NCBI GenBank assembly: GCA_011799875.1
Contig: CM022303.1
Span: 730,132,340 to 730,196,339, forward strand
Source: Thinopyrum elongatum
Taxonomy: Eukaryota; Streptophyta; Magnoliopsida; Poales; Poaceae
Direction: 5' to 3'
DNA: 64,000 nucleotides
Shown here: one piece after another, positions 48,570-60,116 of the stretch
Layout: every line of letters begins with the position of its first letter
Numbering within the stretch: the first letter of the stretch is position 1
Notes under the pieces: model-generated
The model's input: only the letters and a program-made list of their open reading frames with translations
Told to the model about the DNA's origin: nothing
Databases searched by the model: none
Translations under genes and position numbers: made by a program

Positions 48570-48700
48570 GAGCTGAGATGTAGCCAAGAACAACTCGCCC
48601 ATCGATCTATGTGTATGATGTATTAATAATATAAATGACCACTAAATAAGCGTCGATAGATCGATCGGCAAGTCATTCTTGGCTGCACCATAGTCCCCGA
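48570..48700 (-). ncRNA. MIR169: MIR169 precursor hairpin
   Basis: On the minus strand the 5' arm holds a 21-nt miR169 (48685-48665) reading CAGCCAAGAAUGACUUGCC plus GA. The 3' arm holds the star (48599-48579), GGCGAGUUGUUCUUGGCUAC plus A. The arms pair over ~33 nt, from UGCAGCCAAG to GAUCGAUCUAU, with few mismatches and some G-U pairs, leaving a ~45 nt AU-rich loop. The position of the miRNA on the 5' arm and the paired star are as in known MIR169 genes; AGCCAAGAAUGACUUGCC is the form of the rice miR169n/o type. Family knowledge: miR169 guides cleavage of NF-YA transcription factor mRNAs and responds to drought, salt and nutrients. The locus lies in a TE-poor gap about 0.4 kb right of a MITE. 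Confidence 0.9.
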
Positions 48701-48876
48701 GCCTAATGTTAGGCAACGGCCAAGCGAATCCGATCGACAAATATTTCCATGGCCATGGCTGGTGCATACAGGAAGAGAAAGAAGGGAAGAAGCTGAGAAA
48801 GGGGAGAGAATAGATTATTATTTTTAGGAAAGGGGAGAGAATAGATGGAGGGCGCTTAGATTGATGGGCCTCCTTC

Positions 48877-48887
48877 CTCTATATAGG
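48877..48887 (-). promoter_or_regulatory. Candidate TATA box of MIR169
   Basis: The minus strand reads CTATATAGAGG about 180 bp upstream of the hairpin, which would put transcription start near 48850 and the hairpin early in the primary transcript. The position suits known MIRNA genes; no start-site data are available. Confidence 0.5.
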
Positions 48888-48899
48888 TGCAGCAGGGTC

Positions 48900-49779
48900 C
48901 GTGAGAAAATTAAACAAGGTAGAAATATATTTTTTCTAGGGACACCGATCAGAGCTAGCTATATTGCTCTTCCAGTGACCTGATGCAGTGTTCAGAGTAT
49001 CTCCGGATCTCCCTGCCTCCCTTTAACAAAGTAGGGCGCACCCCCACATGGGATCACGTGGCGGATCGCCTACAATTCCTTCAGGATGTTCAGACCTGCA
49101 CAGGGCAAAAAGACGGCGCTGTTTGCTAAAAAAAAAAAGAAGCAAACCGACAGGAAAATTAGCCAACAGCTCCACCACGCTGGCAGCGGCACGAGTTTTT
49201 GTGAAATGGCAAAAACCAGCGGCTGGTGTGCTGAGTGAGTACAAACTAGCGCGGACCCGGCCGGGGATATGGATGTGATTGCATCCGATGCGGTGCATAT
49301 GCCGAATCTGATTCCGCTGAACAAGATCATGGGGCGGATCGCCTACCATTCCTTCAGGATGTTCAAGTCTGGAAACGGCTGTGAAAATAATATTGCTTGA
49401 CCAACTAATGTGCATCATGTAGGCAGTGTACTCAAAATATCAGGATGTCGGCAAGGAGCATTTGGTACGGCAGCTAGCAGCAAAATATCAATGCAAGTCG
49501 GCAGAAGCTTAGCTAGTGAGGAAGCAACGTGTCTAGTAGAATAGTGCATGCATGAGCTGTACATGCATGTAATAAATTCTAGTACGTGGTGTAGACTCTA
49601 GGTGCGTGAATAACTAGGAACTACCATCACCAAGTCCTATTGTTTTGAATTGTAAACCAAGATTCTAGAATATTGCTTTTTTACAGTGTAAGTAACCTTT
49701 TATTGCTCAAAAATCAACTAGTCCTTTGCAGGCGTAGGCGTAAGGAAATTTGGAGGTTCATTTAGCCACTTATCAGAAG
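48900..49779. other. Intergenic, direct repeats, no gene recognised
   Basis: GGCGGATCGCCTAC(A/C)ATTCCTTCAGGATGTTCA occurs at 49063-49096 and 49333-49366. Poly-A and GC-rich stretches lie between. No coding signal. Confidence 0.5.
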
Positions 49780-50690
49780 GCATGCCTAGCTAGAACATAT
49801 GCGGCATTTGAGAAAAAACTGTTGGGCCCCCGTGTCGCACACGTGAGGGCGACATCGCCTGCGCACGAACCCTGGCCACCAGGCCCCTCCTCCTCCCCTT
49901 CCTTCCTTCCACCGCAGCCGGAGAACGTCGCCGGGCGAAGCCTGTGCAGCTGATTGGCAGCGGCCGCGGGGGGAGGGGGGTGGGGGGGGGGGGGTCTTCA
50001 TCTCGCGGCTGCGTGCGTCTGCTCTTCGGGGCATGGGTAGCGGGGTTCCAGGCGGTGCAGCGGTGGGATTCGGCTGGCGGCTGCGATGCTCCCCTGCTGG
50101 CTGGCACGAGGCGCTGGCGTGGACCTCGATGTCCGATGGCGCTTGGTCGGCTGCTTCCATGGTTGGCATAGGGTGCAGGATTCGCCTCGCCGGCGCACGG
50201 ACGTCCTCGGCGAGCGGCATGGACGACGAGTGAGGTGGGTGCGTCTCTGGTGGGTGGCGCCCGAGGATGGTGGGGCTCGCGAAGGCTGGTGCAGCGCGCG
50301 GCGTCCTGGGCCACTCTTGCGCCGATCTGGAGTGGCCAGATCTGGCGTGGCGGCGGCGGAGCGTGGTTCCGCCAACGCGGGTCGTGCTGCAGCTCAGGCC
50401 TGCAGGGGCGGCCATTGCTCGGCGACGTGCTAGCCGGGGCTGGCCCTAGGTGTCGTGGTTGGTTCCTTCCGTCCATGGCCATAGCCAGTAGCCCAAGGTG
50501 CGGAAGTAGGTGCCTTCCGATCTCTCCTTTGGTGGCCGTCATAGTGGGCAGCGGTGCTTGCCGTGCCTTCCTTGCCTCGGTTGGCTGATGTGGCACCCCG
50601 GTTTGGCGAACCGGAACGCCCCCACATGCCAGCCCAAGGATCGGCGTCTCCTGGCATGCCGGTACCAACTGGCATCATACAGAACCACAA
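49780..50690. other. GC-rich repeat-like block with long shadow ORFs
   Basis: High GC with long low-complexity open frames on both strands (R/P/H/A-rich minus-strand 49790-50668) and no conserved motif. A G-rich run (49967-49994) could form a quadruplex. Probably retroelement-derived; family not identified. Confidence 0.4.
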
Positions 50691-50697
50691 TATACTA

Positions 50698-50800
50698 CTT
50701 CCTTCGTTCGGAATTACTTGTTTCGAAAATAGATGTATCTAGAACTAAAATACGTCTAGATACATCCATTTCTGCGACAAGTAATTCCGAACGGATGGAG
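50698..50800. mobile_element. Stowaway MITE, 103 bp
   Basis: Inverted ends CTTCCTTCGTTCGGAATTAC / CTCCATCCGTTCGGAATTAC, TA duplication (50696-50697, 50801-50802), internal AGATGTATCTAGAACTAAAA typical of very common Triticeae Stowaway copies. Confidence 0.93.
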
Positions 50801-51269
50801 TACATCGCAAGGGAATACGAGAAGTTTGGTGGTTCTGAATAGATTACAACAATGGGTGAGGCGAAAGCTAAGAACATAAATGGCCTCAAAAGATAGCAGC
50901 GTAATATCCTATGATGGTGGCACGACGACAATGGTAGGCTCCATTCCGAAAGGGGGACTGCTGCTGGGACACATCCTAGAGCGCGAACTCGGAATCCTCG
51001 CAACAAGCATACACGACAATACCTGCAACTAGTGTAAAAAGCCAGGTAAGTACTTTGAATGTACTCGCAAGCTCACAACAACCAAAACCAATGACAACGC
51101 AAAGATATGATGTGCACATGCATGCTCATGACAGGTTAATGCATCTTATTATGGTTGTAGTTGATGATTAATGACCTGCTGAACCTTTATGTAAACACCA
51201 GCAAATAATCGGCGGCCACCAGATCTGCCATTACAGCTCGGATGTGGGGCATCACCGAAATAGATCAAT

Positions 51270-51760
51270 AGTTGCCCAAGATAGTCGGCTTCAGACGGTG
51301 TGATGGGCACTTACTGCACGAACCTGGGTACAATGCTTTGAAAGCAGCTGCCCGAGACGGCCGGCCAAGAGGATCTTACTGCACGACCTCGGGGTCAGTG
51401 CCACCCAACAGCTGTCCAAGGCGGCATGCCACAAGATGGCGTCGGAAGTGCTTACTACATGGAACTTGGGAGCAGTATTGATAAGAAGAATGTAGTAGCT
51501 CCCTAAGACGGCCGGAACAGAGCTTAGAGCTTGGGGTCACTGCTATGAGAAGAAACTCAACAACTGCACAAGACAGCCGGCCAAAAGGGGCTCTTACTAC
51601 ACGGAACTTGGGAGCAGTTGTTGAAAAGAGAAAGATAAAGTCGCCAGCCACCCCAGCCAGCAGAACACGGGCGTGGTGCCATCAAGTCAGCAGCCACCCC
51701 AGACGACTGGAAACAACTCAGAACATCGGCGCGGTGCCATCAAGTCAGCAACTACCCAAC
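51270..51760. repeat. Degenerate tandem array, ~65-77 bp units
   Basis: Five imperfect units with TTACT(G/A)CACGNANCTNGGG.GCAGT followed by AGCTGCCC.AGACGGCCGG at about 51310, 51374, 51450, 51520 and 51592, then GTGCCATCAAGTCAGCA twice. Confidence 0.7.
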
Positions 51761-51865
51761 CCAATGCATATCCAAACTTATTTAGCTAGCCAAGCAATCA
51801 TGCATGCAATTGATCATATCCAAAGTTCAAACATGCTTGCCTGATTTAAAAGAGGCAATAGGTGA

Positions 51866-51983
51866 TGTTGGAAATATGCCCTAGAGGGAATAATAAAGTT
51901 GTTATTATCATATTTTCTTGTTCTTGATAAAGTGTTTATTCTCCATGCTATAATTGTATTAACCAGAAACTCAAATAGTTTGG
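51866..51983 (+). mobile_element. Copia LTR 5' end fragment
   Basis: Starts TGTTGGAAATATGCCCTAGA and continues ATAATTGTATT...AAACTCAAATA as in common Triticeae copia LTRs. Breaks off at the next LTR. Confidence 0.65.
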
Positions 51984-53355
51984 TAGCAAAGTAATTTGTA
52001 GCAAGTAACAAGTAACAATAGTAAAAATAAGTGCAGCAAGATAGCTCAATCCTTCTTATGGCAAAGGACAGGCCGAAACGATCTCTTATAATAAGCAAAG
52101 CGTTCTCGAGGACACACGGGAATTCCATCTAGTCACTTTGCCATAAGAAGGATTCGCGTTCGCTACTTTGATAATTTGATATGTGGATGGACCGGTGCTT
52201 GGGTGATGTTCTTACTTGAACAGGCCTCCCACTTATGATTACCCCCTCTCGCAAGCATCCGCAATTACGAAGAAAGAATTAAGATAAATCTAACCATAAC
52301 ATGAAACATATGGATCCAAATCAGCCCCTTACGGAATATCACATAAACTAGGTTTTAAACTTCTGCCACTCTAGCAACCCATAATCTAATTACTACTCCA
52401 CAATGCCTTCCCTTCGGTCCAAAGATGGTGAAGTGTCATGTAGTCGACGTTCACATGACACCACTAAGAGAAGCAACAACATACATATCATCAAAATATC
52501 GAACGAATACCAAATTCACATGATTACTTATAACTAGACATCTCCCATGTCCTCAAGAAAAAAAGTAACTACTCACAAACCATGCTCATGTTCAAGATCA
52601 GAGAAGTATTGAATATCATTAAGGATCTGAACATATAATCTTCCACCAAATAAACCAACTAGCATCAACTACAAGATGTAATCAACACTACTAGCAACCC
52701 ACGGGTACCAATCTGAGGTTTTGAGACAAAGATTGAATACAAAAGATGAACTAGGGTTTGAGATTAGACGGTGTTGGTGAAGATGTTGATGAAGATTGGT
52801 CCTCCCACAATGAGAAGATCGTTGGTGATGTCGATGGCTTCGATTTCCCCCTCCCGTTGGGAAGTTTCCCTCGCGGAATTGCTATGCCGGAGACCAAAAG
52901 TGCTCCTTCCCAAGTTCCGCCTCGAGACGGCGGCGCTTCGTTCCGAAACCTTTCTCTTGGTTTTTTCTAGGTCAAAACCCTTCATATAGGAGAAGATGGT
53001 CCCTGGGGGCCTGCCCCAGGCGCCACAAGCTCGGGAGGCACGCCCCCCAGCTTGTCGCTGCCTGGTGAGTCCCCTGACATTATTTCTTTCACCAATATTT
53101 TTTATATATTCCAAAACAATTCTCCGTAAATTTTCAGGTCATTTGGAGCTTCTGAGAATTTCCACCTCTTAGGTAGCCTTTTCGGGTCCAGATTTCCAGC
53201 TGCTGGCAATCTCCCTCTTCATGTGAAACTTGCAAAATAGGAGAGAAAATGCATAAGAACTGTAGGAATACCTGATAGGAAAAGGCACAGGTGAAATAGA
53301 AATCCAAAATATGATAAATAACAGTACGAAAACCTGATGCAAAATGGACGTATCA
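51984..53355 (-). mobile_element. Gypsy-type LTR, solo or truncated
   Basis: The minus 5' end is TGATACGTCCATTTTGCATC (53355 leftward), the start of a very abundant Triticeae LTR family; the body carries known landmarks such as GGACAGGCCGAAACGATCTC, CATGTAGTCGACGTTCACAT and GAACTAGGGTTTGAGATTAG. No internal region or second LTR is here. Family placement is from memory. Confidence 0.7.
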
Positions 53356-53800
53356 TTAAGTCCCGCAAATCAACCCAGAATTTCGTGGTTGTACATCGAC
53401 CAACAGAATATAGTTTGCCACCAAGAGTAATGGAAAAACAAAAAAAGGTTATAACAACCTACAGATTTTGGCATGACCTTTGTTAAAAGCAGGGCATATT
53501 GAGTGCCAGAAATTTGACCAAACGGAAACTAATAAACGTTTCATCGGAATATTGTCACTCATATTAAGTCCTACAAATCAACCCACAATTTCATGGTTGT
53601 AAAGACATTATATCCACCGGTGTAGGCATTTCATCGAACACGTTGTATTGGTCGAATTACTTGTGGGAGACGGGTAGGTAGTGGTGTTGGAGGAGAGGAG
53701 CGCGTCTACGACGGTGTTGAAGAGGAGAGGGGCCAGCTATGGGTTGGAGGAGATCTATGGCGCCGACGGTGGTGTCGGTGGAGAGGGGGCACAGGCACGC

Positions 53801-54498
53801 TAGGGTTGGGCACAAAAACCGACAAACCGAACACCGGACCGAAACCGAAACCGAAAAAACCGAATTTTCGGTTATTGCCATTAGTATAAATATATTTGGT
53901 TTTTACTTCTAATAACCAAATTAGGTTCGGTTTGTTCGGTTTTTATTTTGGTTAGCTGAAATAAAACCGAACTGGACGTAGACAGTACACAGACTGACCT
54001 TTTTTTTTCGACAATAAGTTTTTTTTTTTTTTTGAGTGGCTTCCGACAATAAGTACGCAGACTGACCTGGAACTCACGAGGGACGAGGCTCTCCTCCAGC
54101 CAGCCTTCGCTACGCTCAAGTCCGCAAAGCTGGATAGCCCACCAGCCCATCCGCGACTACATCTTATATATATGTGTGGACCATGGGCCGACCAACTGCA
54201 TCGAAGCTAGCCAGCGTGCGAAGTCCTAGGGATATTAGTCCCACCTCGCTTGGGTGAGGAAGTTAGGCAGAGAGTTTTTTTTCTATATAAGAGGATGCCA
54301 CCGCTCCTTTCCCAGCGCAATTGGTTAAGCCAGGTCCAATCGGTATAAACCGAAAACCGCACCGAATTATTTGGTAAACCAATTTTCGGTTAGCTACATT
54401 GAGTTGCCATTTTCGGTTTCTAGATTCACCAACCGAATGTAAGAAAACGCCAAATGGTAGAAACCGAATTTTCTTTTTATACCGGACGCCGACCCCTA
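53801..54498. mobile_element. Non-autonomous hAT element, 698 bp
   Basis: Left end TAGGGTTGGGCACAAAAACC, right end (inverted) TAGGGGTCGGCGTCCGG, subterminal ACCGAA/TTCGGT words throughout. Duplication AGGCACGC / GGGCACGC (7 of 8 bases). Non-coding. Confidence 0.82.
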
Positions 54499-54734
54499 GG
54501 GCACGCGACGGTGTTCCTGCGGCGGCGGCGTATCCGGAGGCGAGCAAGCAGGGCCGGCGTGGACTAGGGCACATGGCGGCAACGCCTCTGGAGGCGAGCA
54601 AGCAAGGCCAGCGAGGACTAGGGCACGAGGTGGCGGCGAGCGAATTAGGGGAGCGGGTGAGATGAGAGAGATACGAGTGCGCTTTGATACGAAAGCTGTC
54701 TAAGGTAGCGGAGGGAGAGACGGGTGATTTCAGA

Positions 54735-56066
54735 CCGACACCACGTGGCGGCCAGTTTTAAACGCCCGCCACTGTAAACTTTTGCCATGGCGGGACACCT
54801 CTAGTGCCCGCCACCGCAAACTTTTTTTTGTCAAATGTTCTAATCTATCCATTTTTAATCATGCCAGTACAACGAACACCAGAAATAATAAAAATTACAT
54901 CCAGATTCGTAGACCACCTAGCGACTACCACCGTGCTCAAAATTGCCAACCTTTTGAATTGGTTTGCTATTTTTGCGGCATTAATACTTTCCGGCAACTA
55001 AAAATGGCAAAAAAAATTGGCGGTGTAAACAAGCTCGGAATGTGATGAAACTTTGAATGTTGTCTTCATTGGACACCTGTAGCGTGCTTTAAAAATTTGA
55101 GATCGTTACGGCAAAAACTTGATGCACATCGTGTACAAACCGGACACTCGTCCACCAAGTGTAAGGGTTTAGAAAAAAAACAGCTGCCTGACACACACAA
55201 AACTCATTTTTTTTTAAATATTTTGAACTTCAAACTTTTTCCATCAGTAAAAAACGCTGTTGGAAGCCTGTGCTCAAAACCGGTAGCTTGCTGAGTTGGT
55301 TTGCTATTTTCACGTCATTAATCTACTTTCTTGTAACTAAAAAGGGCAAAAAGCTTTCGGCATGCAAATAAGCTCGGAATGGGATAAAACTTTACATGCT
55401 GTCTTCATTGGACACCTATAGGGTGCGGTAAATATTTGGGATCGTGACGACAAAAACATGATGCACATCGTGTACAAACCGGACACTCTCCCCCAAAGTA
55501 GTGGACAAAGTGCTATTCTAGGTTTAGTAAATATCATTTCCTTATGAATGTTTGGAACCCATTCAAATTTGAAACTACTCTAGGTTTATTACGTATAATC
55601 TCCCTCGAAAATTTTTGGGTTAACTTACGTGTGGCGGGCTTCTCCCATTGCCCGCCACTGCTTACTTCTCGATATATATAGTTTATTTTTTGCATGGGTC
55701 ACCACAATTTATGTGTGGCGGATATAAATATTGCCCGCCACTGCTAACTTCTGGATATATCAAAAAAATTTGCGCGGGTCACCACAATTTATGTGTGGCG
55801 GCCATAAATATTGCACGCCACTGATACCTTCCAAACCAGTGGCGGGTATTATGCAGCGCCCGCTACTGCTCACTTTCAACACGTGGGCAAATTTGGGAAA
55901 GTTCACTTGTGGCGGATTGTTATTTGCGCCCGCCACTGTTGTCGTAAAGCCGGTGGCGGGTCGAGTTTGTTACCCGCCACTGCTTCATTTCCAAAATAGC
56001 AGTGTCGGGTGCCTCCCTGTGCTCTCCATGAATTTGAGTTCACCTATAATCCTTTTCCTAGTAGTG
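54735..56066. mobile_element. CACTA element, non-autonomous, right end intact
   Basis: The right terminus ...TTTTCCTAGTAGTG (inverted CACTACTAGGAAAA). Subterminal palindromes of the form GTGGCGG...CCGCCAC line both sides (54733-54820 and 55625-56010). A ~170 bp internal direct repeat (about 54990-55160 and 55325-55495: CAAGCTCGGAATG..AAAACTT, GTCTTCATTGGACACCT, GATGCACATCGTGTACAAAC). The left terminus was not found. No transposase. Confidence 0.8.
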
Positions 56067-56830
56067 CTGGCTCGCCTGCCTTTCTGCCGCCGGCGAGGAA
56101 GGTGGTGGCCTTGCGCAGCGTTGGTGTGCTCGCTGCGTTTGGGGGTGCATGGTCCATTAGGGGAACTTGTCGGCCTTGGCCAACTGCGTGGGAGGGGTTG
56201 CTCCAGGTGAAAGCTTGGCCGGTGCTCGCCAGCCAGCGGCGACGGCTCCCGTGGGTGTCGTTTTCCTTCTTGCAGCCTAGATCCTGCTGCTGGGTCGGGC
56301 GGTGGTTTCATCTTCAGTGTTGCTTCCCCTCTTTAGGGCACCGTCTTGTAGATCTTGGTTCCATTTGTGCTTCCTTCGGGCTGGTCTTGCAGGACATTAT
56401 GATCGGCTGGTGTTCATCTGATGATGTGGAGCGATTAGGCTTCGATGGCAACGATGACAGGGTGAGCAATGTTGGAAAGTGTGGCATTTGGCTGAGATAG
56501 TCGGCTCGTCTCTTGCGCTCCCATGGGATGGCCTCGGCTTTTTGTTGTTGCGCAGTTAAAGCTGCGGTGGCGGGGCCCTTCGGTGATCTTCCATGGCGCC
56601 GGCCTTGCCTATCTCTCCTTTGTAACTTCTCCTCGGAGTAAGAGCTGTCTTGTTTTGTACGTAGTAGATGGCAATCCGCCATGAGAGTGTAGTGCTATTC
56701 TGCAGCGATTAGGGATGTTGTTTCCTTATTTATTTATTTTTTAATCTTCGGATCCTCGTCATGTTGTATTTTCGTTGCTTCCTGCTAAATGTGAACCAAG
56801 CCAGCGATTTGCTGGATCTTTCAGAAAAAC
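56067..56830. other. GC-rich repeat-like block, no gene recognised
   Basis: Shadow open frames only. The end (TTTGCTGGATCTTTCAGAAA) resembles terminal parts of Triticeae non-LTR or unclassified repeats, but I cannot assign a family. Confidence 0.3.
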
Positions 56831-59020
56831 AGATAGACACCTAGAGAACAATTAATTACGTCACCCCAGTAATGAATTGCAGCATCACACAAACAAAAGG
56901 CAGCAAGGATTGTGGTTCAGTAACTACTACTACCTAAACTGCCCCAACGTCTTATATTTAGGAATGGAGGGAGTATGTCTGTTTTCTTCAGCCAAAATAT
57001 GTTTCCTTCAGCCAAAATATAATTTTCATACCACAAGATATGATGTCCCTGCCTTTTGGCCCACTCTAGTTTTATACAATATCAAGCTAAATTAAGAACT
57101 AACTGGCCACTAATGGACGGCAACCAATTTAGCTGAGACAAGCAACCTACACATTCAACACCGGACTGCTTACATGTGATGCAATCTTCGGAGATTCCAC
57201 TGTTGGAAGTACTCCCTGCTTCATTACAGACAAAAGTGTCTTGTACGTGTAGAAACAGAATATAGAACAGCTAAAATGGATTGACACGATGAATAGCCCT
57301 CACCTCAGGCCTCACGCACCGAAAGCGAACCCAAAGTGACAGCCAACAAAACAAACAAATACGTCGCGTGGAGCATGGGCATGGCAAAAGCCTGGCTTTC
57401 AAACAGTTACGGAAACTAAATTCATATTAAAAAGTCTTCCATCCAACATTTGGAAAGCACCACCTATTGTCGGTCCGATGTTGGATTTCAGCTGATGATG
57501 TGTAACATCCCTTATCCGTGCCAATTGTTGCGATTCTTTTTCCAAGGTTGATAGCCTGCATTGGAAACTACATATTGGTTGCAACCAATTAACTTTGTTC
57601 TTCATGCAGCCCTTGACATGATAGCAACCAACAAGTTAGTCACATAGGTCATGCAATTATGACAGTATGTTATACATTGGTGGGATAAAGTCCAGCAAAA
57701 TCAAGCGAGCCATGAACTGCAATATAGAAGCAGTGTAGCACAATTCTCTATCTGATTCCCGTCATTCTTACCTCCAGGTTTAGGCAATCTGCTGATCAGC
57801 AAGTGCTGGGGGCAGTTGTCAATCTGCAGGTGAGCACTTGACCACTAATAAGAGAGCAACCTGACTAGATCAAATTAACATGTAGGACCAGCCTCAGGCA
57901 ACCTACACTTTAATTAATTACCATCACATGTAATCCTACAGCTGCTACAACTGAATCAATGACAGTAGCCAATCTGCAGATGAGCACTTGCCAAAACACC
58001 CGTCCATGCTCACTCACTGCCATTATGCTTACGGATTCGTAAGCTGACAACACGAAAAGAAAAATCAAACATAGTATGTAGTCTCCATGGAGCTACACTA
58101 TCGATTGTTCTCTCAACCACAAAAGCTAACTGTCAATAGTAAAAGAATACACAATACTCGTCTTTGCCTGATATATAACAACACAGATTTTAGCCTTTTG
58201 TTGAGACGAAATGGTGCAGGGCCAAACCATTAACATTGCGCCATGAAGGGCCTGCACTGCATTCAGTGCTAAACAAGCTGAGCAGCAGGATGAAGATCAG
58301 ACAACATGGCCAGCTACCTAGACTACCTCACACCAGCACACATTTAATTTAATTTTAAACAGGATGAGATATTGAGATAATGCATATAACTATGCATGCA
58401 TACTGTTGAGCTGGGGTCAAGCGTATCAGGTTTACATTTATCATCAAGTATCGTAGTCTATAGCAGCTAACTTAAATGTCCGAATTACGCATAGCATTGG
58501 ATGAAGGAACAGCCAAAGCAATAATTACATTAGAGCTAGCCAATCAATAGGCAATATCGGTACATCGTTAATACGTTTATCGATCGGCTTAGATTCTTTC
58601 CAAGTAGAACACATTCATTGAGGGATTAAATGATTTCCGAATAGTATCACTAAAAGTACCGAATCGAAGAATATAACTAGCTTCGAGGATCCAAACATGT
58701 CGAATGAGTTAACCATTTATCATTTGATTTTTCCGCTATTAGTTATTTCATATTTGAATTTTTATCTCTCAAGGATGAAAATAACTACATTGAATGATAA
58801 CACACACGAAACAGAGAGGCTATAAGCTTGTCAACCTAGCAAACCTACAATGAAGAGTGAAGACTTAAATGTTTGTCTATCTATCTATAATGAATGGTGA
58901 CATAATAAACAGTATAACTATAATAGTCTATATAGCAAAGGTGTTCAAGTGTCCATGAACAAAATAAAACAAGATTAGGTTACTGCTACAATACAAGGAC
59001 TAGGGATGAATAATTACCTG
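56831..59020. other. Intergenic, no gene recognised
   Basis: AT-rich, stops in all frames. It lies downstream of the F-box gene (minus) and could include its 3' untranslated part and degraded exons. Confidence 0.4.
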
Positions 59021-60116
59021 TCACATAGAAACTCTTGAAAGAATGATAGTAAGTAATATAATTATGGGCTTCACAAAGCTTCCTAGATTGCAATGACTTG
59101 AGTTGAACCATATGTAGACACTGCCTTTCACATATAATAATATCCCATCAGTATCCTCAACATATCCTCGCATAAAATTCAAGCATGCCTTCTCTCCTTC
59201 GACCTGAGGAGGAAGAACAAGAATTTTATGCATTTCAATGGTCTTCCACAACACCCAGGTGGCACCACCATGACAATTGACCTTCCTCTGCCACACTTGA
59301 ATGTTATGGTAATGGTGAGACAACATGGCGAGACCAACTGCGCCATCCTCTGCCTGGATGATCTGGTGGTTGCCAGAACTATACATACCGGGAGGTCCCT
59401 CGAGCACATCAAGGCTTTGCTTTTCAAAATCAAACCCATGTATGCCCTCCTTTGCATACATAAAAGACCAGTAGAGGACTTTATCAACAAGGGTGCTAGC
59501 ACCAGCTCTTATACAACCTGGACATGGAACCTCTTTTGAGATGACATCGCCCCATGTGTCAGACTTAGAGGAATAAACAGAGGCCAGCGGTCGATTATCC
59601 TTGGCGCGCATAAGCAGCAATAGTACCTTAAAGGGGGTGGAGTGGCAACTGCCGTGCACGTGGCTCTGGTTGCTGGCAGCACATAGCACCGCTCCGTTGA
59701 CGTAGCCCCCCTTGAATTCGGGCAGAATGGGCACACATTGCTGGTCACCGGTTATAGGGTCTCACACGAGAATCTCCGCCTGCGCCCATCTTAAGATGAG
59801 GACCCGGCCATGGCGGCACCCGAGCAGTCGGCCCTTGATGCCGAGGCGCCGAGGAGGGATGCGGTCGGGAGCGTGCAGGACAGGAGCGAACTCGATTTTA
59901 TGGCCGTCATCGAAGAAGACGCCGAGGAGGGGCGGCTCCCGGTGGTGTTCGTTGAACCGGCGGAGGAATCTGGGGTCAGTGAGGAGGCCTCGCCACCGGT
60001 GGCAGACAGCGGCGCGGGAGGCTGGACGGTTGGGGTGGAAGACGGACGAGGATCTCCTCGAGCATGTCGGCGTCTTCGAGCGGCGCTGACAGGGAACCGC
60101 GGCTGCTGCGGATCAT
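59021..60116 (-). pseudogene. F-box protein gene with a frameshift and a stop
   Basis: The ATG at 60116 (minus) opens MIRSSRGSLSAPLED, then the F-box DMLEEILVRLPPQPSSLP. A 2-base loss near 60014 shifts the frame; the second half of the F-box continues as VCHRWRGLLTDPRFLRRFNE, then GVFFDDGHKIEFAPVL and HGRVLILRWAQAEILV. A TGA at about 59757-59759 replaces the expected Trp of the W-D-P-I-T-G-D motif, after which the frame runs open to 59021 (YVNGAVLCAASNQSHVHGSC, VYSSKSDTWGDVIS). This is the large grass F-box family with a beta-propeller-like C-terminal region; members act as SCF ubiquitin-ligase receptors. Only two lesions in ~365 codons suggest recent loss, or sequencing errors. Confidence 0.85.

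Noticed and set aside
49790..50668. 292-codon minus-strand open frame as a protein gene
   Set aside because: Low-complexity R/P/H/A-rich translation, equally open frames on the other strand and no conserved motif: a GC-content effect.
51861..53360. 51866-53355 as one LTR
   Set aside because: TG...CA bounds it, but the flanking 5-mers differ (GGTGA, TTAAG) and the first ~118 bp match a different (copia) LTR family.
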